Below are positions 1-7,247 of a stretch of DNA of 64,000 nucleotides, piece by piece. Source of the DNA: a virus; IMG/VR virus record IMGVR_UViG_3300002835_000049, positions 51,353 through 115,352 of that record; one strand, given 5' to 3'. The position numbers were made by a program, and so were the translations under genes. The notes beneath the pieces were generated by a model, which was given only the letters and a program-made list of their open reading frames with translations, made no database searches and was not told where the DNA came from. How positions within the stretch are numbered: the first letter of the stretch is position 1; every line of letters begins with the position of its first letter.

Positions 1-370
1 ATTTTGATTTAATCTTTAAATTTTTTTGAACCCAAGATTTAGTTTCATTATATGTCATTTTATAAATTATTCCACACCCACCTAACCCTCCCGATGATGT
101 GTTTGTTAGATTTGGATATTTTAAGATATATTCTTTTTCTTTTTCATTCCATATTAAATAATTACATTCTTCAAGAATGATAAAATCAATTTCATAATTA
201 TTTTTAATTATCCAATAATCTTTATGAGTTAAATTCTTACCTTTATTCACAGAATGTTTTGTCAAATATTTATGTCTTTTTAATCTATCTGATGGATTAT
301 CTGATTTTCCAATATATCTAACCTCATTAGGGGATTTTTTACTAACTAACCCATAAATAAATGTATTCAT
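1..370 (-). CDS. GIY-YIG endonuclease, 3' end beyond window
   Basis: Translating from the ATG at 370 gives 123 residues with no stop before the window edge. IYG at residues 5-7 and YIG at 19-21, then K22 and R29 and an acidic EE at 67-68, match the GIY-YIG nuclease core; a TNTSSGG stretch near residue 89 is typical of phage homing-endonuclease versions. The family cuts DNA site-specifically and usually spreads as a free-standing selfish gene. The DNA-binding C-terminus is not in the window. An ATATTTAT box lies 15 nt upstream of the ATG. The family call is firm; target and activity are unknown. Confidence 0.85.
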   Translation of the reverse strand, partial: MNTFIYGLVSKKSPNEVRYIGKSDNPSDRLKRHKYLTKHSVNKGKNLTHKDYWIIKNNYEIDFIILEECNYLIWNEKEKEYILKYPNLTNTSSGGLGGCGIIYKMTYNETKSWVQKNLKIKSK

Positions 371-385
371 AACTTCTCTTTTATT

Positions 386-393
386 ATAAATAT
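386..393 (-). promoter_or_regulatory. ATATTTAT box, 15 nt before GIY-YIG gene
   Basis: Octamer ATATTTAT on the minus strand upstream of the ATG at 370; one of about 22 such boxes in the window (inferred phage promoter element). Confidence 0.45.
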
Positions 394-482
394 CAACAAT
401 TTATAAAAAATCATAGTTTTACTTCAGGTGGTGTTGTTTTTGTTTATTTTTTTATTTATATTTAAATAAAAACGATAATACA

Positions 483-1001
483 ATGGCGAACACGATGACA
501 ACTTATGTTAAGATAGGAAACCTTAACGAAGAAACCCACAAGAAGTTTGTAGAGTTATTTGAAGAAATAGATGACCTATTAAACCACTACAATAAATTAT
601 ACGGAACAGATTTTAAAAGTTTTGAAGATATTGATAGAGAATGGATGTCGGAGAATGTTGGAACGAAATGGTTGGGGGTTGAGTGTGATGATTTAGATTA
701 CCACGACAATATGGATTTGGTTATTGAATCCTCTTGGGCAGTCCCAACCCAGTATCTTCAAAAGATTGTTGAGTTTATTGGTGGTGATGTTGTTGTTTAT
801 GGAACTTACGAAGACGATGGTTACGACCCAATCGGAGCATTTGTATATGCGGTGGGTTACGATGATATTGAAGATTACGATGAGGTTGAAACCGACAAAA
901 TGTTTCAGGACGATGATTATATGGAAGAGATTTACGATGGTTTATATGAACTCCGTGATTCTTTATATGAAGGTTATCTTGAAGTAAAAAACGAAGAATA
1001 A
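483..1001 (+). CDS. Api92/DUF1281-like protein
   Basis: 172 residues, strongly acidic. The segment with NVGTKW at residues 58-63 followed about 20 residues later by ESSWAVP (82-88) and a GGDVVVYGTYEDDG-type strand region resembles the ferredoxin-like DUF1281/Api92 family of phage and plasmid proteins, whose signature is N-W-GTKW then T-W-x-P. Function of the family is unknown. First gene of a plus-strand trio ending at a terminator at about 1400. A variant AT-rich box (TTATATTTAAATA) precedes it. The family assignment is by motif only. Confidence 0.6.
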   Translation: MANTMTTYVKIGNLNEETHKKFVELFEEIDDLLNHYNKLYGTDFKSFEDIDREWMSENVGTKWLGVECDDLDYHDNMDLVIESSWAVPTQYLQKIVEFIGGDVVVYGTYEDDGYDPIGAFVYAVGYDDIEDYDEVETDKMFQDDDYMEEIYDGLYELRDSLYEGYLEVKNEE

Positions 1002-1004
1002 ATT

Positions 1005-1103
1005 ATGGAACCATTATTTGTGGGAATCGGAATAGGATTTATTTTAGGCGCTGCGGTAGTAGGGTTTTTTTGGAGTGAATATAAAAAATCAGAAAATGAG
1101 TAA
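1005..1103 (+). CDS. 32-residue membrane microprotein
   Basis: ATG three bases after the previous stop opens 32 codons: a glycine-rich hydrophobic helix (residues 4-22) followed by a charged SEYKKSENE tail, so probably one membrane span with a short cytoplasmic end. Its stop overlaps the start of the next gene by 8 nt, which favours a real, translationally coupled gene. No function recognised. Confidence 0.6.
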   Translation: MEPLFVGIGIGFILGAAVVGFFWSEYKKSENE

Positions 1104-1377
1104 ACAAGAAACGCTTGAAGAAGTGAAAGATTTATCATATTGGAAAGAAAATGCGGAAGAAGATTACTTACAAGTACCGATTAGTGTGTTGAGATATATC
1201 TCTGAACTTGAGCAAAGAAGTTATATCGAGGAGGAAGTTAGAGAGTTATTAGAAACACAAAGAGGTAATTGTTATGTTGCATTACTATCTCACACAAAGA
1301 ATGATGACACGTCATCAATAGCTTTACAAGCGCCGGAACCTGGTGGTAAAAATGGGACCTGGGTTAAATCAATTTAA
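1096..1377 (+). CDS. Stand-alone ETLEEV-type module protein
   Basis: 93 residues from the ATG at 1096 (a GTG at 1075 is possible but less likely given the overlap with the microprotein). Residues EDYLQVPISVLRYISELE are nearly identical to the protein at 19139-19402, about 18 kb away, so it is a dispersed copy of the C-terminal module found in the MKNIHLLPT cluster. The C-terminal third differs and lacks the usual WFEQFKKK ending. Function unknown. Confidence 0.7.
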   Translation: MSKQETLEEVKDLSYWKENAEEDYLQVPISVLRYISELEQRSYIEEEVRELLETQRGNCYVALLSHTKNDDTSSIALQAPEPGGKNGTWVKSI

Positions 1378-1388
1378 CAAAAAATAAA

Positions 1389-1412
1389 AACCCTCACTTA
1401 ACGGTGGGGGTT
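1389..1412 (+). terminator. Bidirectional rho-independent terminator
   Basis: Stem AACCCTCAC / GTGGGGGTT (one G-T wobble) with a six-base loop, A-rich before and T-rich after, between convergent genes ending at 1377 and 1418. Confidence 0.8.
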
Positions 1413-1417
1413 TCTTT

Positions 1418-1729
1418 TTAAAATAAAATGAGGGATGTAATTCGTTTATCCGTAATCCTTTCAACAACTTCAGCCATCAAAGATTTTAATCTTTTATAAT
1501 CAATACCTAATTGATTTGTGATATCACTAATGGTTTTAATACTAAACGCCATATCATCACCTATTTCATCATAAATAATGATAATATCACCATTTCTCGT
1601 TGATATCCATTGTTCTTCGTCACCATAAGTATCATTACTTCTCATTTTGGAAACTACTTTTTTCTCCAATGGACCAATAAATTTGATGATAACATCAATT
1701 AATTTATTTTCAGTAATCAATACTTTCAT
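1418..1729 (-). CDS. ITE-leader family protein
   Basis: 103 residues starting MKVLITENKLIDVIIKFI. The MKVLITEN start is the short N-terminal tag shared by many proteins here; I-T-E at residues 5-7 fits a prohead-protease-like cleavage site. The rest shows a helix, a beta segment (GDIIIIYDEIGDD) and a helical end with an LGIDYKRLKSLM stretch, the layout of the ITE family. A TATTTAAT variant box precedes it. Function unknown; packaging in the capsid is inferred. Confidence 0.7.
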   Translation of the reverse strand: MKVLITENKLIDVIIKFIGPLEKKVVSKMRSNDTYGDEEQWISTRNGDIIIIYDEIGDDMAFSIKTISDITNQLGIDYKRLKSLMAEVVERITDKRITSLILF

Positions 1730-1825
1730 ACTATTAAATACTATTATTTTCCATTATAATGTAATATAATCCAATATTAAGACATTTTTTTCCACTAAAA
1801 GTGGTATTTTGGTAAATATTTTCCA

Positions 1826-2218
1826 CTATTCTATTGTTTTAACAGGAACATTAAAGTTATCCCAAAACCAATCAATAAATGGTTGTTTCCATCTATCACC
1901 AAATAAACTATTTAATTGGTCTAATTTATCAGTGTCTTCAAATTCTAATATCGGAGATTCATCAATCATTTCTTTTAAAAAAACAGGGCTTAAAGTTTCA
2001 GTTTCTTCACTACGCCAATAATCCTCACCATACCATCTGAATAGAGTGTTATCGCCACCATCTTCATAATCATCTGTATAGAATTCTACGGCGTAATCAA
2101 CTTCATTACCCCAATCATCTATGCCGGGTGTCCATCCAATATTATCAACATCAAACATACTATTAATATATTTGAGTATTAAATCATACACTTTATCTTC
2201 AGTTATTATAATTTTCAT
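1826..2218 (-). CDS. ITE-leader family protein
   Basis: 130 residues. Leader MKIIITED, then a helix (LILKYINSMF), a very acidic beta-rich middle, and a C-terminal LFGDRWKQPFIDWF region followed by VPVKTI. The end matches the proteins at 27350 and 27748 (LFGNRW...WFE...GLPVKTL), so these are paralogues 25 kb apart. An ATATTTAT box sits exactly 4 nt before the ATG. Virion role inferred from the leader; no enzymatic motif seen. Confidence 0.75.
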   Translation of the reverse strand: MKIIITEDKVYDLILKYINSMFDVDNIGWTPGIDDWGNEVDYAVEFYTDDYEDGGDNTLFRWYGEDYWRSEETETLSPVFLKEMIDESPILEFEDTDKLDQLNSLFGDRWKQPFIDWFWDNFNVPVKTIE

Positions 2219-2222
2219 ATTT

Positions 2223-2230
2223 ATAAATAT
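2223..2230 (-). promoter_or_regulatory. ATATTTAT box 4 nt before ATG of 1826-2218 gene
   Basis: Same octamer at the same 4-nt spacing is found before nine other start codons in the window. Confidence 0.55.
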
Positions 2231-3075
2231 TAAATTAAATCGGATAAGGGTAAAATATCAATAGAATTATCACCATAATTGGTAACAATAACATTAGTAT
2301 CATTTGACGCTATCCCATGAGGAAAACTAAATCCGGGGATTGTTTTAATAAAACTTAACTTATCGTCGATTAGTTTAAAATGTAATAATGAATCTTGAGC
2401 TTGTAAGGTTATAAAACCATCCTCACCACTCAAACAAACCGCGTCAGTCTGACCATAAAAAGTTAATTCATCTATTTGTTTTAAACTAGGATATTCAAAT
2501 AAATATAAAATAGAATCGGTCACAGTAACTTTATTTGTCGCCGATGGTCGGCTACTTGAAGATGAGATTAATATTCTATCGTTGATGATTAAAATATCTT
2601 TAGGGTAATGCTTGAAATTATTAAATTGACGAACATAACCACTGTTAATATTCACATAGAAACATCCCCTATATGTATTATTACTTGTATTAGTAACAAT
2701 CACATTATCATTATCAATGATTCTACACCCGTGTATTTGGTCTATTTGTTTTTTAACAATATCTTTAACAAAAACAATTTTATTATCAATTAAATTAAAA
2801 ATAGAAATAACACCATATCCATTACCGGTTGATATTATTAACCCATCTTTATAATCAATTAAATCAGGACAATAATTTGTGGTAATTTCATCTATGATGG
2901 TAAAATCGCCATTCTCAATGGTAATTAAATATATTTTTTTATTTAAAAATGATGCCACCAAAATTAAATTATCAGTCACAAATGAAACCGATGTTGCCGT
3001 CGCATGTCTTTTATTTTGTCCAGCAAAAACTGTTGGGTATTTTTCTAAATTAAAATCCGGTAATTTAAATTTCAT
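2230..3075 (-). CDS. Beta-propeller (NHL/YncE-like) protein
   Basis: 281 residues made of repeated beta-rich units of about 40 residues with ends such as DNLILVAS, DGLIISTGNGYGVI, DNVIVTN, DGFITL and TNVIVTNYGDNSID, the pattern of an NHL/YncE/lactonase-type propeller. No signal peptide and no catalytic site is evident. It starts one base after the stop of the glycosyltransferase at 3077-3784, so the two are probably co-expressed; the propeller could bind a glycan or protein partner, which is inference. Confidence 0.65.
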   Translation of the reverse strand: MKFKLPDFNLEKYPTVFAGQNKRHATATSVSFVTDNLILVASFLNKKIYLITIENGDFTIIDEITTNYCPDLIDYKDGLIISTGNGYGVISIFNLIDNKIVFVKDIVKKQIDQIHGCRIIDNDNVIVTNTSNNTYRGCFYVNINSGYVRQFNNFKHYPKDILIINDRILISSSSSRPSATNKVTVTDSILYLFEYPSLKQIDELTFYGQTDAVCLSGEDGFITLQAQDSLLHFKLIDDKLSFIKTIPGFSFPHGIASNDTNVIVTNYGDNSIDILPLSDLI

Positions 3076-3076
3076 A

Positions 3077-3784
3077 TTAATTAATTTTATAGTATTCTTT
3101 TATTTCTTTAATGGGGTTTGTCCATTTCCTTAAATATTTTTTTTTAGCAAATGCTTTCACATATACCGACCTTAATTTAGATGATAGATTTGTCTCTTTA
3201 TCCACAGTTAGATTAACAGTGTGGATTCTTCTGTGAAATTGAGGTTCTTTAATTAACACAGATTTAATTTTATTATGTTTTAATCTATAGGAAAATTCAA
3301 CATCTGCATGACATATCCAATTTTCAAAACCGATTAAATTATTAAATAATGTTTTCTTAATCCCTAAGATTGCAAAAGCGGTTTCCTCACCCTTAATTGT
3401 TTTAATATCATCAACTATTTTAAAATTTAAAAATTTAAAATTAACAACATCAAATGATTCAATATTCTCATAAAAATTATTTAACATCCCATCAATCATT
3501 AAATCATCAGAATCAAAAAATAAAACATACTCAAACATTGATTCATTAATTAAATTATTTTTAATAATGTAAGGACCAACACTCTCATTGAAATGGAAAA
3601 CTTTTATGTCCCGATAAAACTCCTCGTTTTCTTGTATATGTTTTAATGTTTCTTCACAATTATCTATCCCCACAATTATCTCAACATCAAAATTAACATT
3701 TTGAGATTGGATGGATTGAATACATTCTTTTAAATATTCAGGGACTTTATGTGTTGGTATTATTATTGAAATTCCGTTAGTCAT
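3077..3784 (-). CDS. Family 2 glycosyltransferase
   Basis: 235 residues with the GT-A start ISIIIPTHKVPEYLKECIQSI and a metal-binding DSDD at residues 91-94 after YVLFF. This family moves a sugar from a nucleotide-sugar to an acceptor. Short for the family, with a basic C-terminal segment (LRKWTNPIKEIKEYY). Possible roles are modification of phage DNA, virion proteins or host surface glycan. Pairs with the propeller gene downstream. A second, different GT2 lies at 33489-34199. Confidence 0.85.
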   Translation of the reverse strand: MTNGISIIIPTHKVPEYLKECIQSIQSQNVNFDVEIIVGIDNCEETLKHIQENEEFYRDIKVFHFNESVGPYIIKNNLINESMFEYVLFFDSDDLMIDGMLNNFYENIESFDVVNFKFLNFKIVDDIKTIKGEETAFAILGIKKTLFNNLIGFENWICHADVEFSYRLKHNKIKSVLIKEPQFHRRIHTVNLTVDKETNLSSKLRSVYVKAFAKKKYLRKWTNPIKEIKEYYKIN

Positions 3785-3812
3785 ACTATTAAATAATGTT
3801 TAAATTAAAAAA

Positions 3813-3829
3813 CCCCTCTAATTGAGGGG
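3813..3829 (-). terminator. Terminator after 3836-4297 gene
   Basis: Minus-strand CCCCTC/GAGGGG stem followed by TTTTTT, directly after the stop at 3836. Confidence 0.8.
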
Positions 3830-3835
3830 ATTAAA

Positions 3836-4297
3836 TTATATTTCTTCACCAAATAAATCATCTGTCCATCGTTCAGGGACAAGAACCACAATATAACCTT
3901 TTGTGACATTAACAGCGGATGTTGGTAATAAGTTATTGATTTCTTCTAATAGTTCCTCATTTTCCTTAAAAACGATTCGTAATTTACCATCTTCAGCGGT
4001 GTCAACGATTTTATGTCTATTATTTTCCATAATAGACTTAAAATTTTCTATATCACCAAATTTATCTTCAGTTTCTTCTGGTTCAATATCCAAATCACCA
4101 GCTAAAAATCTATCGGGAACATTACTCTCACCACCACTTTTTAAATATTTGATTTCTTCGTCTGTCATTCCTTCAAGACCAACTTCATTATATAAATCCA
4201 AGATACTATCGTAATAATCGGTATCAAATTGTTCCGTCATAATTAATTTAATAATATCTTTTAATTCAGATTCTGTTAATTTTATAATCTTTGCCAT
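3836..4297 (-). CDS. Leader-bearing acidic protein (LTESELK type)
   Basis: 153 residues. Starts MAKIIKLTESELKDIIKLIM: L-T-E at 7-9 then a helix ending MTEQF, a longer version of the leader. The remainder is acidic with no recognised domain; a C-terminal beta segment (GYIVVLVPERW) is visible. An ATATTTAT box lies 14 nt upstream. I infer a virion-associated protein from the leader and box only. Confidence 0.65.
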   Translation of the reverse strand: MAKIIKLTESELKDIIKLIMTEQFDTDYYDSILDLYNEVGLEGMTDEEIKYLKSGGESNVPDRFLAGDLDIEPEETEDKFGDIENFKSIMENNRHKIVDTAEDGKLRIVFKENEELLEEINNLLPTSAVNVTKGYIVVLVPERWTDDLFGEEI

Positions 4298-4311
4298 AAT
4301 TAGTTTTATCT

Positions 4312-4319
4312 ATAAATAT
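4312..4319 (-). promoter_or_regulatory. ATATTTAT box, 14 nt before 3836-4297 gene
   Basis: Octamer on the minus strand, variable-spacing class. Confidence 0.45.
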
Positions 4320-4341
4320 CTGATGAAATCATTTATCCATT

Positions 4342-4461
4342 TTACAACACTTTTTTTAATGTGATATAAATTAAATGTAATAAAAAAAGTAAGGATATTA
4401 ACACCATAAACCCCAATAACACAGCACTTCCGGTTATTATAAATTTAAAAAAAGTTTCCAT
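4342..4461 (-). CDS. 39-residue membrane microprotein
   Basis: ATG at 4461 opens 39 codons: short polar start METFFKF, then a continuous hydrophobic stretch (residues 8-33) and a basic LKKVL end, consistent with one membrane span. A host-type TATCTTTG box sits 17 nt upstream, which supports a real gene. Function unknown; a holin-like role cannot be judged from sequence. Confidence 0.6.
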   Translation of the reverse strand: METFFKFIITGSAVLLGFMVLISLLFLLHLIYITLKKVL

Positions 4462-4477
4462 TTTTATTTATTTTTCA

Positions 4478-4485
4478 CAAAGATA
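4478..4485 (-). promoter_or_regulatory. Host-type TATCTTTG promoter box
   Basis: Minus-strand TATCTTTG fits the Bacteroidota -7 consensus TAnnTTTG and lies 16-17 nt before the ATG at 4461; no clear -33 TTTG. Confidence 0.5.
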
Positions 4486-4492
4486 GTAATAA

Positions 4493-4669
4493 TTATTTAC
4501 TTTGAACTAAAAAATAAACCACACCCTCTTTTTTAAAAAATACATTTCTCGGATTATCCACACCTGGTGCTGTGCTCCATAATTCCGTTAATCCTTCTTG
4601 GTCATCCATTGGTCTCATAATCGCCTTTTTGTCAGTGAACTTAATTGTTCTTGTAATTTCTTTTTCCAT
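4493..4669 (-). CDS. Small hypothetical protein
   Basis: 58 residues from the ATG at 4669 (MEKEITRT); an in-frame start further upstream would add only a hydrophobic ten-residue extension. Ends VYFLVQSK. No family recognised. Confidence 0.5.
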   Translation of the reverse strand: MEKEITRTIKFTDKKAIMRPMDDQEGLTELWSTAPGVDNPRNVFFKKEGVVYFLVQSK

Positions 4670-4740
4670 ATATAAAATATAAGAAAATTTAAATAACAAG
4701 TAAATTTGATTGGTTGGAAATTAATAACTATATTTGGGTT

Positions 4741-5634
4741 ATGGAAGAAATAATTAACAAACTAATAAAATATCATATAAAGGGTGTGGATACTTACACT
4801 CACAATGGCTCCACTTGGTTAATCTTTACGAAGACCAAACAATGGGTGATAGAATTAACCGATAGTAAAACTCTATGGTATAATTATACCATAGAATTAA
4901 CCGAGGGTAAAACTCTATGGTATAACTACAACTTCTTCAATAGTGTTTTTTCTTATGCGTCGTTAGATGTCGTTCAGAACCAACACCTCATTACAAAATG
5001 GGTGGAAGATAATGTTATAAATGGGGTAAAGGAAACTTCCCACAACGCAACGATGTTCCAATCAATGAAGGTTGAAGACACCCTTGAAAATGGGGTGAAA
5101 GAAACACAATTTAATTGGCACGAAAATAAAAGTTGGGTTGAAGGCGTTATTAAAGAAGGTGTGAAGGAAACTCTCAACACCGAGTATATGCCACAGATAA
5201 TGGTTGAAGACACAATTGAAAATGGTGTAAAACAAACCTTACCTGGAGGAAAATATATTAACGATGTTGAAGAAGTTATTAAAGATGGTGTGAAAAGTTC
5301 TCATCCACTCCAATATAAATCAGAAGAGATAATTGATGAGGTGGTTAATGATGGTATAAAAGAAACCCACGATGACACATACCACCACAAAGGAAGAATT
5401 GATGGCGTTATTAAAAATGGGATAAATCATACTCAACCTCATGTTATAAAAAATAAATATATCGTTGAAGAGGTAATTGAAGATGGTGTTAAAAGTTCTC
5501 ACCCACTCCAATATATCTCAAAAGAGATAATTGGTGGTATAATAGAAACCCACGATGACGCATATCACCACAAAGGAAGAATAGATGGCGTAATTAAGAA
5601 TGGAGTTAAAGAAATAAAAAATCCCACCGGTTAG
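4741..5634 (+). CDS. Tandem-repeat protein with VEDxIxxGVKET units
   Basis: 297 residues from the ATG at 4741 (a TTG start at 4714 is less likely). After residue 80 it is built of about ten units of roughly 22 residues with the core VE-D/E-x-I-x-x-GVKET. Two adjacent units, including SSHPLQY and YHHKGRIDGVIKNG, are duplicated as a block; the second block has lost about five residues (NDGIK). A separate 14-residue tandem duplication (IELTDSKTLWYNYT) sits near the N-terminus. No signal peptide or known fold recognised. Lone plus-strand gene ending at a hairpin. Confidence 0.75.
   Translation: MEEIINKLIKYHIKGVDTYTHNGSTWLIFTKTKQWVIELTDSKTLWYNYTIELTEGKTLWYNYNFFNSVFSYASLDVVQNQHLITKWVEDNVINGVKETSHNATMFQSMKVEDTLENGVKETQFNWHENKSWVEGVIKEGVKETLNTEYMPQIMVEDTIENGVKQTLPGGKYINDVEEVIKDGVKSSHPLQYKSEEIIDEVVNDGIKETHDDTYHHKGRIDGVIKNGINHTQPHVIKNKYIVEEVIEDGVKSSHPLQYISKEIIGGIIETHDDAYHHKGRIDGVIKNGVKEIKNPTG
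4849..4932 (+). repeat. 42-bp tandem duplication
   Basis: Two in-frame 42-nt copies starting at 4849 and 4891, differing at few bases, encode IELTDSKTLWYNYT and IELTEGKTLWYNYN. Confidence 0.9.
5290..5610 (+). repeat. Higher-order repeat inside the repeat gene
   Basis: Segments beginning GTGTGAAAAGTTCTCATCCA and GGTGTTAAAAGTTCTCACCC encode the same two-unit block; the second copy is 15 nt shorter in the middle. Confidence 0.75.
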
Positions 5635-5650
5635 GATGGGGTTATTTTTT
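5621..5650 (+). terminator. Terminator between convergent genes
   Basis: ATCCCACC / GGATGGGGT stem with one bulge, followed by ATTTTTT; overlaps the stop codon at 5632. Confidence 0.65.
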
Positions 5651-5765
5651 ACATCTCAGATTTTAATCTTCTGATAATTTCGTTGTTTTTATTAATTATT
5701 TTTAATTTCTTAACAACATTTACTCTGTTTTTTTTAGGTTTCCCTGGTTTTCTTGATTTAGACAT
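5649..5765 (-). CDS. 38-residue basic protein
   Basis: ATG at 5765 opens MSKSRKPGKPKKNRVNVVKK and a helix NKNNEIIRRLKSEM. Over a third of residues are Lys or Arg, suggesting nucleic-acid binding. It fills the gap between its neighbours neatly. No family recognised. Confidence 0.55.
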   Translation of the reverse strand: MSKSRKPGKPKKNRVNVVKKLKIINKNNEIIRRLKSEM

Positions 5766-5811
5766 AATAATAATTTATTAATAAGTATTACATACTTTAA
5801 ATTTATTCAGA

Positions 5812-6183
5812 TTACCAAGTTCTACACGCCCAATATCTAGCTTTCCATCTTGGTCCTGGATTATCACAATTCATTCTCGCTCTAAAAGATTTTCTTCTTG
5901 CCGGATTATTCTTTTTTATTACCATTCTTTTACCTTTGGCAGATTTTCCTCCAAATCCAAAATTTACCTTAACAACATTTCCTTTGTCGTTCTTAACATA
6001 CACTTTGAATTTTTTAACATCTCCTTGCATAATTTTACCAAGTTGAACTTTTCGTCCCTGATATTCGGCTTCCGTTAGTAAATCACCAACAACAAAGTTG
6101 GTTTCCTCAACGGAGCCATAAAAACTATCATCTATATTGTTAAATAGTTTTTCGTACTGTGATTCTGTAATTATTATTTTCAT
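5812..6183 (-). CDS. ITE-leader protein with Cys/Trp C-terminal motif
   Basis: 123 residues. Leader MKIIITES with I-T-E followed by S. A beta region around GDVKKFKVYVKND and KVNFGFGGKSAKGKRM precedes a basic C-terminus: NPARRKSFRARMNC then DNPGPRWKARYWACRTW, which I recall as a recurrent tail of small proteins in large marine and freshwater myophages. Two cysteines and clustered aromatics could bind a metal. Start overlaps the preceding gene's stop by 4 nt (ATGA), so it is translationally coupled. Confidence 0.75.
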   Translation of the reverse strand: MKIIITESQYEKLFNNIDDSFYGSVEETNFVVGDLLTEAEYQGRKVQLGKIMQGDVKKFKVYVKNDKGNVVKVNFGFGGKSAKGKRMVIKKNNPARRKSFRARMNCDNPGPRWKARYWACRTW

Positions 6184-6680
6184 TTCTTTTTGTAACTTGT
6201 CATTGTTGGTTTATTTCCTGTTCCCACCTTTGGGTCTTTCTTTTCCGCTCTTCTTTTTTGTTGGGTCATTGATTTTTTCTCATCCTTATCATATGATGAT
6301 GCCACCTTTGGAGTTTCCGATGATACCTTTTTTGATGGACGACATTTTGGGTAAGCCTTTCCATCAGCATCCTTTCTTCCACAAGGAGGATGTTTTCCAT
6401 CAACTTTTTTACTTACATCAACCCACTTTTCTTTAAACCATCTTTTCAAATCTTCATTAACAGCTTCGTTGGTTGATTTCTTTTTTCTCCAACCACCACC
6501 TTTTGATTTATATCGTTTGGCAGCAGCACCATTACAATACGCACTTGGACATACTTTATATTTTGACCTTGCCCAAGCCAAACATTGAGCCCATAATTTT
6601 GGGTTGGTTGGTTTATTCTCACCTTCGGTCAAATAACCTTCCAATATGGTATGTTGTCTTTCTGTAATTATAAGTTTCAT
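6180..6680 (-). CDS. ITE-leader, DUF5872-like basic structural protein
   Basis: 166 residues from the ATG at 6680. Leader MKLIITERQHTILEGYLTEG offers two candidate sites, I-T-E and L-T-E followed by G. Then a KVCPSAYCNGAAAKRYKSKG block and a WVDVSKKVDGKHPPCGRKD / YPKCRPSKKVSSETP block; both are motifs of small basic proteins in large phages, the latter like DUF5872. The tail is Lys-rich. ATATTTAT box 4 nt before the ATG. A virion or internal DNA-binding role is inferred. Confidence 0.75.
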   Translation of the reverse strand: MKLIITERQHTILEGYLTEGENKPTNPKLWAQCLAWARSKYKVCPSAYCNGAAAKRYKSKGGGWRKKKSTNEAVNEDLKRWFKEKWVDVSKKVDGKHPPCGRKDADGKAYPKCRPSKKVSSETPKVASSYDKDEKKSMTQQKRRAEKKDPKVGTGNKPTMTSYKKK

Positions 6681-6954
6681 ATAAATAAATATCCCCCAAT
6701 TCAAAAAGAAACTGGGGGATTACATATAATTTATATTTCTCGGAGAACCATTTATTTACCACTTTATGATAATTTCCTGACCCAAACCAACTTACTAAAT
6801 CTAAATGAACCTTACCTACTACACCAATTTGATTAAGACTTTTATGATATATCAAAACACCATTAATACCAATAGATTTTTCATTTTCATATACTTCTCT
6901 ATTGCCATAGGTAAGTTCCAAATATTTTAGTATAATTTTTTCTTTCTTATCCAT
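6619..6954 (-). CDS. Leaderless member of the ITE paralogue family
   Basis: 111 residues. Begins MDKKEKIILKYLELTYGN, matching the first helix of ITE-family proteins but lacking the MKxxITE tag. The family-like end NKWFSEKYKLYVI is followed by about 23 extra residues encoded through a terminator hairpin and into the next gene, so the natural stop may have been lost by a small indel (a TAA is present one frame over at this point). Start shares a base with the preceding stop (TAATG). Confidence 0.6.
   Translation of the reverse strand: MDKKEKIILKYLELTYGNREVYENEKSIGINGVLIYHKSLNQIGVVGKVHLDLVSWFGSGNYHKVVNKWFSEKYKLYVIPQFLFELGDIYLYETYNYRKTTYHIGRLFDRR
6685..6692 (-). promoter_or_regulatory. ATATTTAT box 4 nt before ATG of 6180-6680 gene
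   Basis: Octamer at the fixed 4-nt spacing; it overlaps the outer end of a terminator-like hairpin (6691-6720). Confidence 0.5.
6691..6720 (-). terminator. Terminator-like hairpin inside the 3' end of 6619-6954
   Basis: Stem ATCCCCCA / TGGGGGAT with a T-rich downstream side, but the reading frame from 6954 runs straight through it. Confidence 0.55.
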
Positions 6955-7211
6955 TACAAAACCATTAATACCGGTAAATTATACCTCTCTTTAAACCACT
7001 CACCCAAATAATCCTGAAATTCTTTTCTTTCAACACCAAACATTGCTGAAACCTCGTCAAGTAAATCACCTCCATAAAATACAATTTCAGTCTCATGCGA
7101 ATATCCAAACCCTTTTTTATTATTGGGTTTTAACCAACCAGGGTCGTTAACATCCCCAATTAGTTCCCCATAATAAAACACATCAAAATATTTGAATATT
7201 GACTTTTTCAT
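6954..7211 (-). CDS. Leaderless member of the ITE paralogue family
   Basis: 85 residues, MKKSIFKYFDVFYYGEL at the start and EWFKERYNLPVLMVL at the end, the family helices without the leader tag. Own host-type promoter (TATCTTTG at 7216-7223 with TTTG about 20 nt further) lies so close to the ATG that the mRNA would be nearly leaderless. Function unknown. Confidence 0.65.
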   Translation of the reverse strand: MKKSIFKYFDVFYYGELIGDVNDPGWLKPNNKKGFGYSHETEIVFYGGDLLDEVSAMFGVERKEFQDYLGEWFKERYNLPVLMVL

Positions 7212-7215
7212 TTGG

Positions 7216-7247
7216 CAAAGATAATTAAAAAAAATTTATCTACCAAA
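7216..7247 (-). promoter_or_regulatory. Host-type promoter TTTG-N20-TATCTTTG
   Basis: Minus-strand TTTG (7244-7247) and TATCTTTG (7216-7223) with a 20-nt spacer, before the ATG at 7211. Confidence 0.6.
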
